A program made the position numbers and the translations under genes. From contig NZ_WOSV01000001.1 in assembly GCF_011516655.1 (NCBI RefSeq), positions 496,001-560,000 of the forward strand: a DNA stretch of 64,000 nucleotides, given 5' to 3'. The DNA comes from Acetobacter thailandicus (GTDB lineage Bacteria; Pseudomonadota; Alphaproteobacteria; Acetobacterales; Acetobacteraceae). The notes under the pieces are model-generated. The model did no database searches, was not told where the DNA came from, and saw only the letters and a program-made list of their open reading frames with translations. Of the stretch, positions 18,582-29,137 are shown piece by piece; the stretch's first letter is position 1; each line of letters opens with the position of its first letter.

Positions 18582-19574
18582 ATGTCGGCGCCGTATCGTT
18601 CTGATCAGCGTTTGCTCAGGCGGTCACTTTATGTGTCAGGGGGAGTGCATGTTGCGGTCCTTCTGGCTCTGATCATCTCTGTTCCTCCTGTTCCTCCTCC
18701 TGAAGAGCCACCGACTGTGGTGGAAATGCAGTTTGAGGGAGCCGAGTCAGGTGGAGCGTCTGCTAAGGCAGATAAGCCTGATACCTCACCGGCTCCGGCA
18801 CCCGCTCCTGAGGAAAAACAGGCTCCTCCTTCTCCGGAGCCCCCTAAACCTGTGCCTGAGGAGGAATCACCACCACCACCTCCTCCTCCACAGCCTGTTC
18901 CGCCGCCTTCTGTGCCAGAGCCTGAGAAGCTGCCTGATACGCCCCTGCCGCCTAAAGCGCAGGAGCCATCGCCTGAGGCTGTCAAAACGCCGCCTTCTCC
19001 GCCCGCACCGCCAAAACCGATGCAGAAAGTTGTGCCGCCGTCTCCTATCACGCAGCCCGCTGAGGAACTGCCGGATGCGGTGATACCGTCGCATATTACG
19101 CAACCCAACAAGGCGAAGAAAACACAGCAGGATTCTCACTCGCTGCTTGAAACGCTTGAGGCCTTTCGTGCTGAGCAGCCGCAAACGCACCCGCCAAAAG
19201 CACGGGCAAATCCGACGCAGGGAGGATCACCGCACGGGGGAGGCACACCTGACGGTGATATTACCCGCAGCATGAGCTCTGGTGAGCAAAAAGCCATAGG
19301 CTCTGCTGTGCGGCGTTGTTATACTGAAGACACCGCGGCCAGAAATTATGCGACTTTTGTGGCGCATCTGGTGGTGACAGTTGATGCGGACGGTGAGGCA
19401 CGTATTGTTACATTTGCGCCTGAAACACAGGCGCGGATGAATGCTGACGCGTCATATCGTGCGCTGGCTGAAAGGGCGCGCTCTGCTGTGCTAAGCCCGA
19501 CCTGTTCAAAACTGCCTATTCCTAAAAAACTACTGGGACAGACACGGCAGCTGAAATTTGTTTTCAGACCCTGA
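18582..19574 (+). CDS. tolA: cell envelope protein TolA (proline-rich form)
   Basis: 330 residues. N-terminal membrane anchor ([18 protein letters not shown]) and a long, strongly Pro/Glu-rich periplasmic arm (residues about 30-190), instead of the Ala/Lys helical arm of E. coli TolA. The C-terminal domain ([20 protein letters not shown] ... [15 protein letters not shown]) resembles TolA-III. TolA bridges the TolQR motor to Pal and TolB. Identity rests on position and architecture, since the arm is low-complexity. Confidence 0.85.
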   Translation: MSAPYRSDQRLLRRSLYVSGGVHVAVLLALIISVPPVPPPEEPPTVVEMQFEGAESGGASAKADKPDTSPAPAPAPEEKQAPPSPEPPKPVPEEESPPPPPPPQPVPPPSVPEPEKLPDTPLPPKAQEPSPEAVKTPPSPPAPPKPMQKVVPPSPITQPAEELPDAVIPSHITQPNKAKKTQQDSHSLLETLEAFRAEQPQTHPPKARANPTQGGSPHGGGTPDGDITRSMSSGEQKAIGSAVRRCYTEDTAARNYATFVAHLVVTVDADGEARIVTFAPETQARMNADASYRALAERARSAVLSPTCSKLPIPKKLLGQTRQLKFVFRP

Positions 19575-19599
19575 CCAGATTCAACAGAGGATAAGAGTA

Positions 19600-20967
19600 A
19601 TGCTGACGAATACCAGGCCGCTTATTTCAGATCAGGAAGCCGATGCTCTGAAAGGATTTATGTTTGAGCGGCGTGCGGTTCTTGGTGCTGGTCTGGCCGC
19701 AGGGGGTTTGCTGATAACACCACTTGCAGCCCAGGCAGCATCATCGGCAGAGCCCGCAGCAGAAATTACCGTTGATCAGGCGCGTACAGCTCCGATTCCT
19801 ATTCTTATTGCTAATCTCGGGGGAGGGATCGGGTCACAGATTACAGGCGTCCTGACGAATGACCTGAGCGGCACAGGTCTGTTTAAAGTGATACCTGGTG
19901 GCGATATGTCTGGTACGCCTGACTTTGCTGCGGCAAAGGCTACAGGTGCGCGGGCTATGGTGACAGGCAGTGTTTCTGGCAGCGGTTCTGTACGTGTTGA
20001 GATGCGTCTGTGGGATGTACTGACCGGCAAACAGCTTCAGGGAACAGCCTATACAACATCCCCTGATAACTGGCGCCGCATTGCTCACATTATCGGTGAC
20101 GTAATTTATAAGCGGATGCTTGGTGAGGAAGGGTATTTTGATACCCGTATTGCATTTATTGCGCGTTCTGGCACGCGGGCGCATCAGAGAACCCGCCTGG
20201 CAATTATGGATCAGGATGGTGCAAATGCCCGCATGCTTACCGCAGGCAACTGGCTGACGCTGACACCACGCTTTAACCCGGTTAAAGACCAGATTGCTTT
20301 CATGTCTTATGCTAATAACCGCCCGCGTGTGTATCTGTTTGACCTCAACTCAGGTCGTCAGCAGATACTGGGCGATTTTGCCGGTATTTCTTTTGCACCG
20401 CGCTTTGCACCTGATGGACGGTCCGTTATTCTGTCAGTAACGCGTAATGGCGGGTCTGATATTTTTATTGTTGACCTTGCTTCCGGCGCACGCCGTCAGA
20501 TCACGTCATCAGGGGCTATTGATACCAGCCCCTGCTTTAGCCCTGATGGTTCACAGGTTGTGTTTAACTCTGACCGCGGTGGCAGTCCCCAGCTTTATAT
20601 TATGAGCTCATCGGGGGGGAATGTTCACCGAATTTCTTACGGTCATGGCACATACGGTTCACCAGTCTGGTCCCCGCGTGGTGACCTCATTGCATTTACC
20701 CGTATTGCAAACGGATCTTTCTCTCTGGGGGTGATGAACCCTGATGGCACTGGTGAGCGGATTATGACAGAAGGCTTTACGGTGGAAGGCCCGACCTTCT
20801 GCCCTAATGGTCGTGTGATTGCTTATTGCCGTCAGACTCGTGCCAGTTCAGGTGGTTCAGGCTTTAACTCTCTTCTGGGAAGTGTGGATATCACCGGCTT
20901 TAATGATCGTGTTTTGCCAACACCAGGGCAGGCTTCTGATCCGGCCTGGTCTCCTCTTAACGGATAA
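19600..20967 (+). CDS. tolB: Tol-Pal system beta-propeller protein TolB
   Basis: 455 residues from the ATG at 19600 (AGAGG about 12 bases upstream). The N-terminal alpha/beta domain ([20 protein letters not shown]) is followed by WD40-like beta-propeller repeats of the F(S/A)PDG type ([48 protein letters not shown]). The export signal is unusual: [14 protein letters not shown] followed by [10 protein letters not shown]. This puts a twin-arginine RRxVL motif before the hydrophobic stretch, with about 35 residues ahead of it. Periplasmic partner of Pal. Confidence 0.95.
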   Translation: MLTNTRPLISDQEADALKGFMFERRAVLGAGLAAGGLLITPLAAQAASSAEPAAEITVDQARTAPIPILIANLGGGIGSQITGVLTNDLSGTGLFKVIPGGDMSGTPDFAAAKATGARAMVTGSVSGSGSVRVEMRLWDVLTGKQLQGTAYTTSPDNWRRIAHIIGDVIYKRMLGEEGYFDTRIAFIARSGTRAHQRTRLAIMDQDGANARMLTAGNWLTLTPRFNPVKDQIAFMSYANNRPRVYLFDLNSGRQQILGDFAGISFAPRFAPDGRSVILSVTRNGGSDIFIVDLASGARRQITSSGAIDTSPCFSPDGSQVVFNSDRGGSPQLYIMSSSGGNVHRISYGHGTYGSPVWSPRGDLIAFTRIANGSFSLGVMNPDGTGERIMTEGFTVEGPTFCPNGRVIAYCRQTRASSGGSGFNSLLGSVDITGFNDRVLPTPGQASDPAWSPLNG

Positions 20968-21632
20968 TATTGATTTATATCGTTTTTCTCTGGCTGTGTG
21001 CATTAATGCAGCCAGAGAGACGTGTTGCGTGACAGCAGCCGCTCAGCCAGTAAAGAGAAGGTGCAGAGTTAGCCTGAGGAGCTGCCGGAAAGAGGATATA
21101 AATATTTTAATATTCAAAACTTTGTCATTTTTTATGTATTGAAATATTTTGAAATCTATTAGTAAATATAATTTTATTATATAATAAATAAGGATATTTA
21201 TCTGTTTTTTATTGTAAATATAAAGAAAAAATTTATAATAAAACAAAACATCTTACCATAAAATATAAATTAATATATTATTTTAATATCGTGATGTTTT
21301 TTGTTTTTTTTGATACTGTTGCGATTGAATTTTTCTAATATTTTTATTGTTTTTTTTTGAAATACTCAGCCTTGTATCGGTGTTTTTCCTGCGGTTTATG
21401 ACATGATTGTGCCATTTTCGTATGTTCTGCGAAGATGGCAGCGCTTGACCGCTTACTGGAGTTATGGCTAACGCAATGTTAGTCTCCATACGGTTGTCGA
21501 CTCTTCAGGGGTATCTCAAATGAAGGGTGGAAAAATACGCGGAGATGTACAACAATATTCTGTGTATCTACTTCGACACTGTGTTTGATTAACACAGTTC
21601 CCGCAGGGAACGACAGTTCAGGATCCGAAATA
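20968..21632. other. 665-base gap between tolB and pal: hairpin plus A+T-rich tract
   Basis: No convincing gene. At 20988-21017 there is a hairpin with arms CTCTGGC/GCCAGAG, an inner palindrome TGCATTAATGCA and a small bulge. From about 21085 to 21360 the sequence is almost pure A/T. Near pal, CTGTGTT/AACACAG and TTCCC/GGGAA form two short hairpins within the last 60 bases, possibly a structured leader of pal mRNA. A TTGACC at 21444-21449 could be a -35 element but lacks a good partner. Confidence 0.5.
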
Positions 21633-22118
21633 ATGAGACTACACCTTGTTGCTGCATTGAGCGCTATGACCTTCCTCACGGCGTGTGCCCATAAAAAGGT
21701 TGATACGGGTGCTTCTACCGGAGACGCAACACTCATTGCACCGCAGACAAGCGGTCCGGTGCCAGGTAGCGAGGCTGATCTGGTTGCGAGTGTGGGTGAC
21801 CGCGTACTCTTCCCGTTCAATCAGAGCGGTCTGACACAGGATGCGCAGGCAACCCTGCTGAAACAGGCAGCCTGGCTGGCAAAATATCCTCAGGTTAATA
21901 TCGAAATTGCAGGTAACTGCGATGATCGTGGTACCGAGGAATACAACATTGCTCTTGGTCAGCGTCGTGCAAATGCTGCACGCGACTTCCTGGTGGCTCA
22001 TGGTGTAGCATCATCGCGCATTACGACCATTTCTTACGGTAAAGATCGTCCGACCGATCCGGGTGATGACGAAAGTGCATGGGCGCAGAATCGTAACGCA
22101 ATTACTTCTGTCAAATAA
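21633..22118 (+). CDS. pal: peptidoglycan-associated lipoprotein Pal
   Basis: 161 residues from the ATG at 21633. Lipoprotein signal MRLHLVAALSAMTFLTACAH with lipobox LTAC (C18 acylated). The C-terminal OmpA-like domain binds peptidoglycan (IEIAGNCDDRGTEEYNIALG then QRRANAARDFL). Anchors the outer membrane to the cell wall and is the target of TolA/TolB. Normal family length. It probably has its own promoter given the long gap before it. Confidence 0.97.
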   Translation: MRLHLVAALSAMTFLTACAHKKVDTGASTGDATLIAPQTSGPVPGSEADLVASVGDRVLFPFNQSGLTQDAQATLLKQAAWLAKYPQVNIEIAGNCDDRGTEEYNIALGQRRANAARDFLVAHGVASSRITTISYGKDRPTDPGDDESAWAQNRNAITSVK

Positions 22119-22148
22119 TTTTGACATTTAGTATTTGACGTAACAGAG

Positions 22149-22180
22149 CGGGTTCGGAGATAATCTTCCGGCCCGTTTTT
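22149..22180 (+). terminator. rho-independent terminator after pal
   Basis: CGGG (22149-22152) pairs with CCCG (22172-22175), with further G-T wobble and inner pairs around CGGAGATAATCTTCCG, followed at once by TTTTT (22176-22180). It lies 30 bases after the pal stop and 70 bases before cpoB. Confidence 0.55.
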
Positions 22181-22250
22181 GTTATTGTGGTCGTTTTTCT
22201 TTCAGTTCATGTGTAAAGTCTGACAGATTTTCAGCAAGGTGAGGTATCTC

Positions 22251-23117
22251 ATGATACGCCGTTTTATACGTTCTGTTTCTGCTTGCGGGCGTATCGCTGT
22301 TCTGGGGGCTATGTTGCCTGTTGCGGGCGTGTCTGCCGTGTCCTGCACTGCCTATGCGCAGGATGCTGAGATGAGCAGAGAAGGGCTTGCCCTTCACAAT
22401 CAGATTCTGGCGCTTCAGCAGCAGGTATCAGCGCTTAAGCAACAGATGGCCAGTTCGGGGGAAAGTGGCAGCACTCTTGCTCCGCCGTCTTCAACTCCGG
22501 CGACCTCATCATCTGGCAGCAATGACCTGACAGCACAGCTGCTTGATCGTGTCAGCACACTTGAGCAGCAGCAGCGTGACATGCGGGGCGAGCTTGACCA
22601 GCAGGTTAACTCTCTGCAGCAGCAGGTAGCAACTTTGTCAAAACAGCTGGCTGATGCTCAGTTTGCCGCTCAGAATGGCGGCGGTGGTTCTGTCAGCGCA
22701 GCTGCTCCGGCAAAAACAGCTGAAGCAGCCCCTTCTACACCAGATGCATTACTTGCTGCTGGTAAGGCTGCTTTGCAAAAGCGTGATTATACGACAGCGC
22801 ATGATAATGCTGAGGCCGCGCTGAAAAATGCCAGAGGCAGCTTTAAAGTTGATGCTCAGTTTTTGCTGGCTCAGTCTCTGGCCGGGCAGAAACAGTTCAG
22901 GCAGTCAGCTATTGCCTATTATGATGCTTATCGTCAGTCTCCTAAAAGCGCCCGTGCGCCAGATGCGTTGCTTGGGGTAACGGCATCTTTGCTGGCTATG
23001 GGAGATAAAAAGCCAGCCTGTCAGGCACTGGCAAAACTGAAGCAGGAGTTTCCGTCTCCTGCTGAACGTGTTTCTCATGCAGCAGCAATTTATACGGCCC
23101 GGGGTGGCTGTTCATAA
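22251..23117 (+). CDS. cpoB: cell division coordinator CpoB / Tol-pal system protein YbgF
   Basis: 288 residues from the ATG at 22251 (AAGGTGAGG upstream). Signal peptide with AYAQDAEM cleavage region. An N-terminal coiled coil of many glutamines (LALQQQVSALKQQMAS; DQQVNSLQQQVATLSKQL) is followed by an Ala/Ser linker. The C-terminal TPR domain spans about 170-288 (DALLAAGKAALQKRDYTTAH; AIAYYDAYRQSPKSARAPDA). CpoB coordinates peptidoglycan synthesis with Tol-driven outer-membrane constriction. Confidence 0.92.
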   Translation: MIRRFIRSVSACGRIAVLGAMLPVAGVSAVSCTAYAQDAEMSREGLALHNQILALQQQVSALKQQMASSGESGSTLAPPSSTPATSSSGSNDLTAQLLDRVSTLEQQQRDMRGELDQQVNSLQQQVATLSKQLADAQFAAQNGGGGSVSAAAPAKTAEAAPSTPDALLAAGKAALQKRDYTTAHDNAEAALKNARGSFKVDAQFLLAQSLAGQKQFRQSAIAYYDAYRQSPKSARAPDALLGVTASLLAMGDKKPACQALAKLKQEFPSPAERVSHAAAIYTARGGCS

Positions 23118-23179
23118 TTTCTGATCTGGCTGATCCTTTTTCGGTTGCTGCAATAACGCCTGCACAGTTTTGTGCTGTT

Positions 23180-24397
23180 ATGGAGCGCCTTGGCCCGTGG
23201 GTGCCTGACCGCGCGGGTATGAGCCCGGTCGCTCTGGCTGTTTCCGGTGGTGGCGACAGCCTCTGCCTTGCCTGGCTTGCCTCGTTATGGCGTAAAAATC
23301 TGCTGGCTTTGATTGTTGACCACGGGCTTCGCAAAGACTCGGCAGAGGAAGCCAGGCTGACCGCCCGCCGGTTGCAGGCTCTTCATATTCCATCACGGAT
23401 TATTACGCTGACTCATCTGAGTAAGGGCAGTGGTATCGCAGAGCGTGCGCGTTCTGCGCGTTATGTGGCACTTCGTCAGGCCTGTTATGAGGCGGGGTGT
23501 ACTGATTTGTTACTTGGCCACCAGGCAGATGACCAGGCTGAGACAGTAGCTATGCGTCAGCGCGCCGGGAGTGGTTGTGATGGTCTTGCTGGCATGGCTT
23601 CAGTCACAGCTTTGCCTGAGGTGCGCCTGGTAAGGCCGTTGCTTGGTTTTTCGCGTGACGCTTTGCGGCAGACATTGAGAGAGCAGCAGATTGAGTGGGT
23701 CGACGACCCCTCTAATGAAGATCTGACAGCTGAGCGTGTCAGAGTGCGCACGGCATTTCGTCGCGATAGTACCAGTCGTACAGCAGGCTGGGTGCAGGCA
23801 GCGCAGCAGGGCAGTTTGCGTATGGTGCGTGAGACTGAACGAATTGCAGCACTGGCACAGCAGAGCGCTCTGTTGCCTTATGGCTGGGCCATTGCCGGTG
23901 AAACTTTACCTCAGCCTGAAAATTTGTCGTTGCTGATCCGCGCTGTTGGGGGCCTTATTTACCCACCTTCTGTTGCTGCTGTTGAGCAGCTGTATCTGCG
24001 TCATTGTGAAGCCACGCTCGCTGGTGTGCAGCTGGTACGCCATAAGACACAGTGGTTTTTGATCAGAGAGGCTGCCGCGCAGCAGGGGCCTGTTGCCCTG
24101 GCCGACCGTGCAGTGTGGGATAATCGTTTTAGGGTTAGTCTTCCTGCCGGGCTGGATGGAGGGGAGATTACAGTAGCGGCTGCGGGTTTCGGGCTTGCCC
24201 GTGAGCAGCGTTGCGGGTGGCCTGCGCGTTTTTGCGCAACATTACCGGCTTTGTGGCGCGGCGGGCAGCGGATTGCGGTTCCGCATATTGGGTTATGTGA
24301 TGATCCGGTATTACAAAATATCAGGCTGATATTTGCTCCGCCTGTACCGGCAGGGGGCAGAACGGTGTACGATCCTGTTTGTCCGGTCAGTCCTTAA
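23180..24397 (+). CDS. tilS: tRNA(Ile)-lysidine synthetase
   Basis: 405 residues from the ATG at 23180. PP-loop ATPase motif VSGGGDSLCL (about 21-30), then LIVDHGLRKDSAEEA and LLGHQADDQAETVAMR, family hallmarks. It modifies C34 of tRNA-Ile(CAU) to lysidine, so that AUA is read as isoleucine; essential in most bacteria. The in-frame reading continues upstream with plausible protein (ADPFSVAAITPAQFCAVMER) back to the cpoB stop, without an ATG/GTG/TTG. The real N-terminus may therefore be longer and use a rare start. Confidence 0.93.
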   Translation: MERLGPWVPDRAGMSPVALAVSGGGDSLCLAWLASLWRKNLLALIVDHGLRKDSAEEARLTARRLQALHIPSRIITLTHLSKGSGIAERARSARYVALRQACYEAGCTDLLLGHQADDQAETVAMRQRAGSGCDGLAGMASVTALPEVRLVRPLLGFSRDALRQTLREQQIEWVDDPSNEDLTAERVRVRTAFRRDSTSRTAGWVQAAQQGSLRMVRETERIAALAQQSALLPYGWAIAGETLPQPENLSLLIRAVGGLIYPPSVAAVEQLYLRHCEATLAGVQLVRHKTQWFLIREAAAQQGPVALADRAVWDNRFRVSLPAGLDGGEITVAAAGFGLAREQRCGWPARFCATLPALWRGGQRIAVPHIGLCDDPVLQNIRLIFAPPVPAGGRTVYDPVCPVSP

Positions 24398-24618
24398 ATA
24401 TTGCGTATGGCAGCTATGAGTTCTTTTCGTATCGCCTTACTTTTTTCAAAACAAAGACATTCTCTGTGCAGAAAAGCGGATTATCCCCTAGGAATGTGCA
24501 GATGATCACCCTATTTATAATCTGAATAAGTTGCAATTTTCGGCATCTGCTGCACAGATGATATTTTTACAGGACCTTTCTGGCGCTTTGCCAAGACGAG
24601 TATGGAAACACAGCCACT

Positions 24619-26550
24619 ATGAATAATTTAGGCCGTAATCTGGCTCTGTGGGTTGGCATCATTGTGCTGTTACTCTTTCTGGTGAATGTTTTTCAGCCAG
24701 GAAGCACACAGCATGCCTCCCAGCAGCTTGCCTATTCTGATTTTGTTACTGATGTCGATACAGATCATGTCAGGTCTGTCGTCGTGCAGGAGCACAATAT
24801 CTCTGGTGTGCTTAAAGATGGCACATCCTTTGAAACATATGCCCCCGATGACCCAAATCTGATTCCTAAAATGGTCAGTAAGGGCGTGCAGGTCAGTGCA
24901 AAACCGCTTGATCGTGATGGCAGCCCGCTGCTGCGTTATTTCCTTAATGCGCTGCCTATTATCATTATGATCGCAGCCTGGCTGTTCGTAATGCGCCAGA
25001 TGCAGGGTGGTGCCGGCCGTGGTGCAATGGGCTTTGGTAAGTCCCGCGCTAAAATGCTGACAGAAAAGCATGGTCGCGTTACGTTTGATGATGTCGCCGG
25101 TATTGATGAGGCAAAGGGTGAGTTACAGGAGATTGTTGATTTCCTGAAAGACCCGCAGAAATTTACCCGGCTGGGTGGTAAAATCCCCAAAGGTGTTCTG
25201 CTGGTTGGCCCCCCCGGTACAGGTAAAACCCTGCTGGCCCGTGCTATTGCAGGTGAAGCCAATGTGCCTTTCTTCACCATTTCCGGTTCTGACTTTGTCG
25301 AGATGTTTGTCGGTGTTGGTGCGTCACGTGTTCGTGATATGTTTGAGCAGGGTAAAAAAGCAGCTCCCTGCATTATCTTCATTGATGAGATCGACGCAGT
25401 CGGGCGTCATCGTGGCGCCGGTCTTGGTGGCGGCAATGATGAGCGCGAGCAGACCCTGAACCAGATGCTGGTTGAGATGGATGGTTTTGAGAGCAGTGAA
25501 GGGGTAATCCTTATTGCTGCAACAAACCGCCCTGATGTGCTCGACCCCGCATTGCTGCGCCCTGGTCGTTTTGACCGTCAGGTTGTTGTGTCAAACCCTG
25601 ATGTTGCAGGTCGTGAAAAGATTTTGCGTGTGCATATGCGCAAAGTGCCACTGGCCTCTGACGTTGACCCACGTATTATTGCCCGCGGCACTCCTGGTTT
25701 CTCTGGTGCTGATCTTGCCAATCTGGTGAATGAAGCAGCCCTTGCTGCTGCGCGTCAGGGCAAGCGTACAGTTGCTATGCGTGAGTTTGAAGACGCCAAA
25801 GATAAAGTGCTTATGGGTGCTGAGCGCCGTTCACTCGTCATGCATGAGGATGAGAAGAAGCGCACGGCTTATCATGAAGCCGGCCATGCCGTGACAGCTG
25901 TTCTGGTCCCTGAGAGTGAGCCTATTCATAAAGCAACGATCATTCCGCGTGGCCGTGCTCTGGGTATGGTGATGCGTCTGCCAGAAGGCGATCGTCTTTC
26001 TATGAGTCGCAAAAACTGCATTGCCCACCTTGTTGTGGCAATGGGTGGTCGTGTGGCTGAAGAGGTTATCTACGGCAAAGATAATATCTGTAATGGCGCT
26101 ATGGGCGACATTCAGATGGCAACCAGAGTTGCCCGCAGCATGGTTACCGAATGGGGAATGAGCGACAAAGTTGGTATGATCGCTTATGCCGGTGACGATA
26201 ATGGCAGCGCAGGTATGTTTGGCAGTGCGAAGAACTTCTCTGAGCATACAGCTATGGAGATTGATTCGGAAATCAAACGCCTGATTGATGAAGCCTATGA
26301 GCAGGCCCGTGACTATATGCATGGCAATATTGATGCTCTGCACAGGATTGCTGAAGGTCTGCTGGAGTTTGAAACGCTGACGGGCGAAGAAATTCGCCAG
26401 CTTATGAGAGGTCAGCCGATCGAGCGTAAAGAAGACGATGATTCCGGGCCGGTGAATCGTCGGGCTTCTGTTCCGCAGGTTATTGAAGCAGAAGTGAAGC
26501 CCTCAGGCAGTGATGATGGGCCTTCAGTTCCGGCGCCTCAGCTGAGCTAA
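24619..26550 (+). CDS. ftsH: ATP-dependent zinc metalloprotease FtsH
   Basis: 643 residues. Two N-terminal membrane helices ([30 protein letters not shown]) flank a periplasmic domain. The AAA+ module has Walker A GPPGTGKT (197-204), Walker B FIDEID and the second region of homology [19 protein letters not shown]. The zinc protease site is HEAGH (H419, E420, H423). FtsH degrades misfolded membrane proteins and regulators such as sigma32 and LpxC. It ends with a strong terminator. Confidence 0.98.
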   Translation: MNNLGRNLALWVGIIVLLLFLVNVFQPGSTQHASQQLAYSDFVTDVDTDHVRSVVVQEHNISGVLKDGTSFETYAPDDPNLIPKMVSKGVQVSAKPLDRDGSPLLRYFLNALPIIIMIAAWLFVMRQMQGGAGRGAMGFGKSRAKMLTEKHGRVTFDDVAGIDEAKGELQEIVDFLKDPQKFTRLGGKIPKGVLLVGPPGTGKTLLARAIAGEANVPFFTISGSDFVEMFVGVGASRVRDMFEQGKKAAPCIIFIDEIDAVGRHRGAGLGGGNDEREQTLNQMLVEMDGFESSEGVILIAATNRPDVLDPALLRPGRFDRQVVVSNPDVAGREKILRVHMRKVPLASDVDPRIIARGTPGFSGADLANLVNEAALAAARQGKRTVAMREFEDAKDKVLMGAERRSLVMHEDEKKRTAYHEAGHAVTAVLVPESEPIHKATIIPRGRALGMVMRLPEGDRLSMSRKNCIAHLVVAMGGRVAEEVIYGKDNICNGAMGDIQMATRVARSMVTEWGMSDKVGMIAYAGDDNGSAGMFGSAKNFSEHTAMEIDSEIKRLIDEAYEQARDYMHGNIDALHRIAEGLLEFETLTGEEIRQLMRGQPIERKEDDDSGPVNRRASVPQVIEAEVKPSGSDDGPSVPAPQLS

Positions 26551-26587
26551 CGCTGCTGGTGACTGAACAGCTTTAAGATTAAGAACG

Positions 26588-26615
26588 GGGCGGCAGTTTT
26601 ATGCCGCCCTTTTTT
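26588..26615 (+). terminator. rho-independent terminator of ftsH
   Basis: GGGCGGCA (26588-26595), loop GTTTTA, TGCCGCCC (26602-26609), then TTTTTT (26610-26615). Perfect 8-bp G+C-rich stem with T-tract, 37 bases after the ftsH stop. Confidence 0.9.
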
Positions 26616-26630
26616 ATTGTGGATGAGATG

Positions 26631-27662
26631 ATGGATTTTACGCGTTTAGCTGAACCTTCAGGGCTTATTTATGGTTCCGTAGCGAGGGAGGCAGTGCGGG
26701 CTGGTCATGCCTTACCCCTTGCTGGCGGGCCTGCCGCTTTTACACTGGTTGATCTGATTGATGGTTATACGCGTAGCGGGTTTATGCCTGTTTCGTCTGT
26801 GCCAGCCGGGTGGCAGCCGCAACTTGAGCGTATTTCACGTGCGCCTGTCAGCGATGTTGTGTCATTGAACAAGCAGGTTATGGGTATTGTTAATCTCACA
26901 CCTGATAGTTTTAGCAGTGATGGTCATGCAGGTAATGCTGAGCATGCAGTTGCAGCCAGCAGGCAGAGTGTTGAGCAGGGTGCGCGTATTCTCGATATTG
27001 GTGGAGAAAGTACACGTCCTGGCTCAGCGGTGATTACCCCCCGGGAGGAATGGCAGCGAATTGGAGAGACGGTTTCTGCGTTACGAGAGCATTTACCCGA
27101 TACGATTTTGTCAGTGGATACGCGTCATAGCTTCGTTATGGAGCAGGCTCTGGAAGCTGGCGTTCATATTATTAACGATATTTCAGCGCTCGATGACCCC
27201 GATGCTTTGCCGTTGCTTGCGCAACATACCTGTGGCGTTGTGCTGATGCATATGCGCGGAACTCCCCAGACTATGGGAGCGTATACTGATTATCAGGATA
27301 TTGGGTACGATACGGTACGTGAACTTGGCGAACGGTTAAAATATGCTGTTGAGGGGGGGATAAAGCCTGGGCGTATTATTATTGACCCAGGTTTTGGTTT
27401 TGCAAAAACAACAGAGCAGAACATGCAGCTGCTGGCGCGTGTGGCACTGTTTACTAATCTGGGGTGTCCGATTCTGGTCGGTGTGTCGCGTAAGCGTATG
27501 ATCGGTACGGTAACAGGTGTTACTTCAGCTGCGCAGCGGGATGCTGGTACACACACAGCGTCACTGGCAGGACTTACTGCGGGCGGTTGTATCGCGCGGG
27601 TGCATGATGTCGCTGGTATGATGCAGTCTCTTAATACCTGGCAGGCGTTACAGAATTTTTAA
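26631..27662 (+). CDS. folP: dihydropteroate synthase
   Basis: 343 residues from the ATG at 26631. Joins p-aminobenzoate to the pterin pyrophosphate in folate synthesis; sulfonamide target. Family blocks: VMGIVNLTPDSFSSDGH, ILDIGGESTRPGS, ILSVDTRHSFV, IIDPGFGFAKTTEQN and VGVSRKRMIG. About 80 extra N-terminal residues precede the TIM-barrel core. An ATG at 26601 lies inside the ftsH terminator stem, so the start must be one of the paired ATGs at 26628/26631, which have GGATGAG upstream. Confidence 0.95.
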   Translation: MDFTRLAEPSGLIYGSVAREAVRAGHALPLAGGPAAFTLVDLIDGYTRSGFMPVSSVPAGWQPQLERISRAPVSDVVSLNKQVMGIVNLTPDSFSSDGHAGNAEHAVAASRQSVEQGARILDIGGESTRPGSAVITPREEWQRIGETVSALREHLPDTILSVDTRHSFVMEQALEAGVHIINDISALDDPDALPLLAQHTCGVVLMHMRGTPQTMGAYTDYQDIGYDTVRELGERLKYAVEGGIKPGRIIIDPGFGFAKTTEQNMQLLARVALFTNLGCPILVGVSRKRMIGTVTGVTSAAQRDAGTHTASLAGLTAGGCIARVHDVAGMMQSLNTWQALQNF

Positions 27663-27778
27663 AACGTCTGAGTTTATAACAGATACATGGTTTCGCGCTG
27701 AGGTAAATCGCTCTAGAACACAAAGGTCATTGTGCAGCATACGATGGCCGAAGAAAACCGGAATGCAGGAGAGCTGGG

Positions 27779-29128
27779 ATGATACGTCAGAAACGTCTGT
27801 TTGGTACAGATGGCATTCGGGGTACAGCTAATCAGACCCCGATGACCGTAGAAACAGCTCAGCGTCTGGGTCAGGCTGCAGGTCTGCGCTTTACGCGCGG
27901 TGACCATCGTCATAGCGTACTGGTTGGCAAAGATACGCGTTTGTCAGGGTATATGATTGAAAGTGCCATGGTTTCTGGCTTTCTCTCAGCTGGTATGGAT
28001 GTAACCTTTGTCGGGCCGCTGCCAACACCTGCTATTGCGATGCTGACCCGCTCTTTGCGTGCTGACCTTGGGGTGATGATTTCAGCCTCTCATAATCCCT
28101 TTGAGGATAACGGCATTAAACTATTTGGTCCTGATGGTTTTAAACTCTCGGATGCTGATGAGCACGAGATTGAAGACCTGATGGAATCTGACCTGACAGG
28201 TCGCCTTGCCGCCCCCGATAAAATCGGAAGAGCCTCTCGCCTGAATGACGCAGCCGGGCGTTATATTGAACATGCCAAGGCTTCTTTCCCGCGTAAAATA
28301 CGCCTTGATGGTATGAAAATCGTCATTGATTGTGCCAATGGTTCGGCTTACCGGGTGGCCCCGACAGCCCTGTGGGAGCTGGGTGCGGAAGTTATTCGTA
28401 TTGGTTGCACACCTGATGGTGTGAATATTAATGAGCAATGTGGGTCGACTTACTCTGAAACATTATGTGCTGCGGTCAGGCAACATAAAGCGCACCTGGG
28501 TATTGCTCTTGATGGTGATGCTGATCGTGTTCTGATTGCAGACGAAACAGGTCATCTGATTGATGGTGATCAGATTCTTGCATTAATTGCACAGTCCTGG
28601 AATCGTGAGCATCGCCTTGAAGGGGGAGGGATTGTTGCGACTGTAATGTCGAACATGGGGCTTGAGCGTTTTCTTAATGATCTGAATATCGGTCTTGAAC
28701 GCACATCAGTGGGTGATCGCTATGTCGTTGAGAGAATGCGCGAACGCGGCATAAATATTGGTGGCGAACAGTCAGGCCATATGGTGCTGACTGATTTTGG
28801 TACCACCGGAGATGGTCTTATCGCGGCACTGCAAATTCTGGCATTTCTTGTTGAAGATGGCCGTCCCGCCAGTCAGGTGTGTCGTTTGTTTAAGCCTTTC
28901 CCACAGAAATTGCAGAATATACGTTTTACAGGGGTAAGCCCGCTTGAGCGTGAGAGCGTTAAGGAAAAGCAGGCAGAAATAGAGAAACAACTAGCTGGCC
29001 GTGGCCGTCTGGTTTTGCGTAAAAGTGGTACAGAGCCTTTGATACGTGTGATGGTTGAAGCTGAGGATTCTCTCCTTGTTGAACAGGCCGTTTCAGACAT
29101 GTGTGGTGTTATAGAAGCCACCGAATAA
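27779..29128 (+). CDS. glmM: phosphoglucosamine mutase
   Basis: 449 residues. Converts glucosamine-6-phosphate to glucosamine-1-phosphate for UDP-GlcNAc, feeding peptidoglycan and LPS. N-terminus [13 protein letters not shown], phosphoserine loop [18 protein letters not shown] with catalytic S104, magnesium loop ALDGDADRV, sugar loop GGEQSGHMV and phosphate loop [13 protein letters not shown], all intact. GGAGAG lies 8 bases before the ATG. The folP-glmM order is conserved. Confidence 0.97.
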   Translation: MIRQKRLFGTDGIRGTANQTPMTVETAQRLGQAAGLRFTRGDHRHSVLVGKDTRLSGYMIESAMVSGFLSAGMDVTFVGPLPTPAIAMLTRSLRADLGVMISASHNPFEDNGIKLFGPDGFKLSDADEHEIEDLMESDLTGRLAAPDKIGRASRLNDAAGRYIEHAKASFPRKIRLDGMKIVIDCANGSAYRVAPTALWELGAEVIRIGCTPDGVNINEQCGSTYSETLCAAVRQHKAHLGIALDGDADRVLIADETGHLIDGDQILALIAQSWNREHRLEGGGIVATVMSNMGLERFLNDLNIGLERTSVGDRYVVERMRERGINIGGEQSGHMVLTDFGTTGDGLIAALQILAFLVEDGRPASQVCRLFKPFPQKLQNIRFTGVSPLERESVKEKQAEIEKQLAGRGRLVLRKSGTEPLIRVMVEAEDSLLVEQAVSDMCGVIEATE

Positions 29129-29137
29129 GAGAAGAAG

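Noticed and set aside
18629-19190. Long open frames antisense to tolA
   Set aside because: They are Gly- or Arg-rich mirror images of the proline-rich arm, produced by its codon bias, and have no ribosome binding sites.
26601-26630. ATG at 26601 as folP start
   Set aside because: It lies within the stem and T-tract of the ftsH terminator and has no ribosome binding site. The pair of ATGs at 26628/26631 is better placed.
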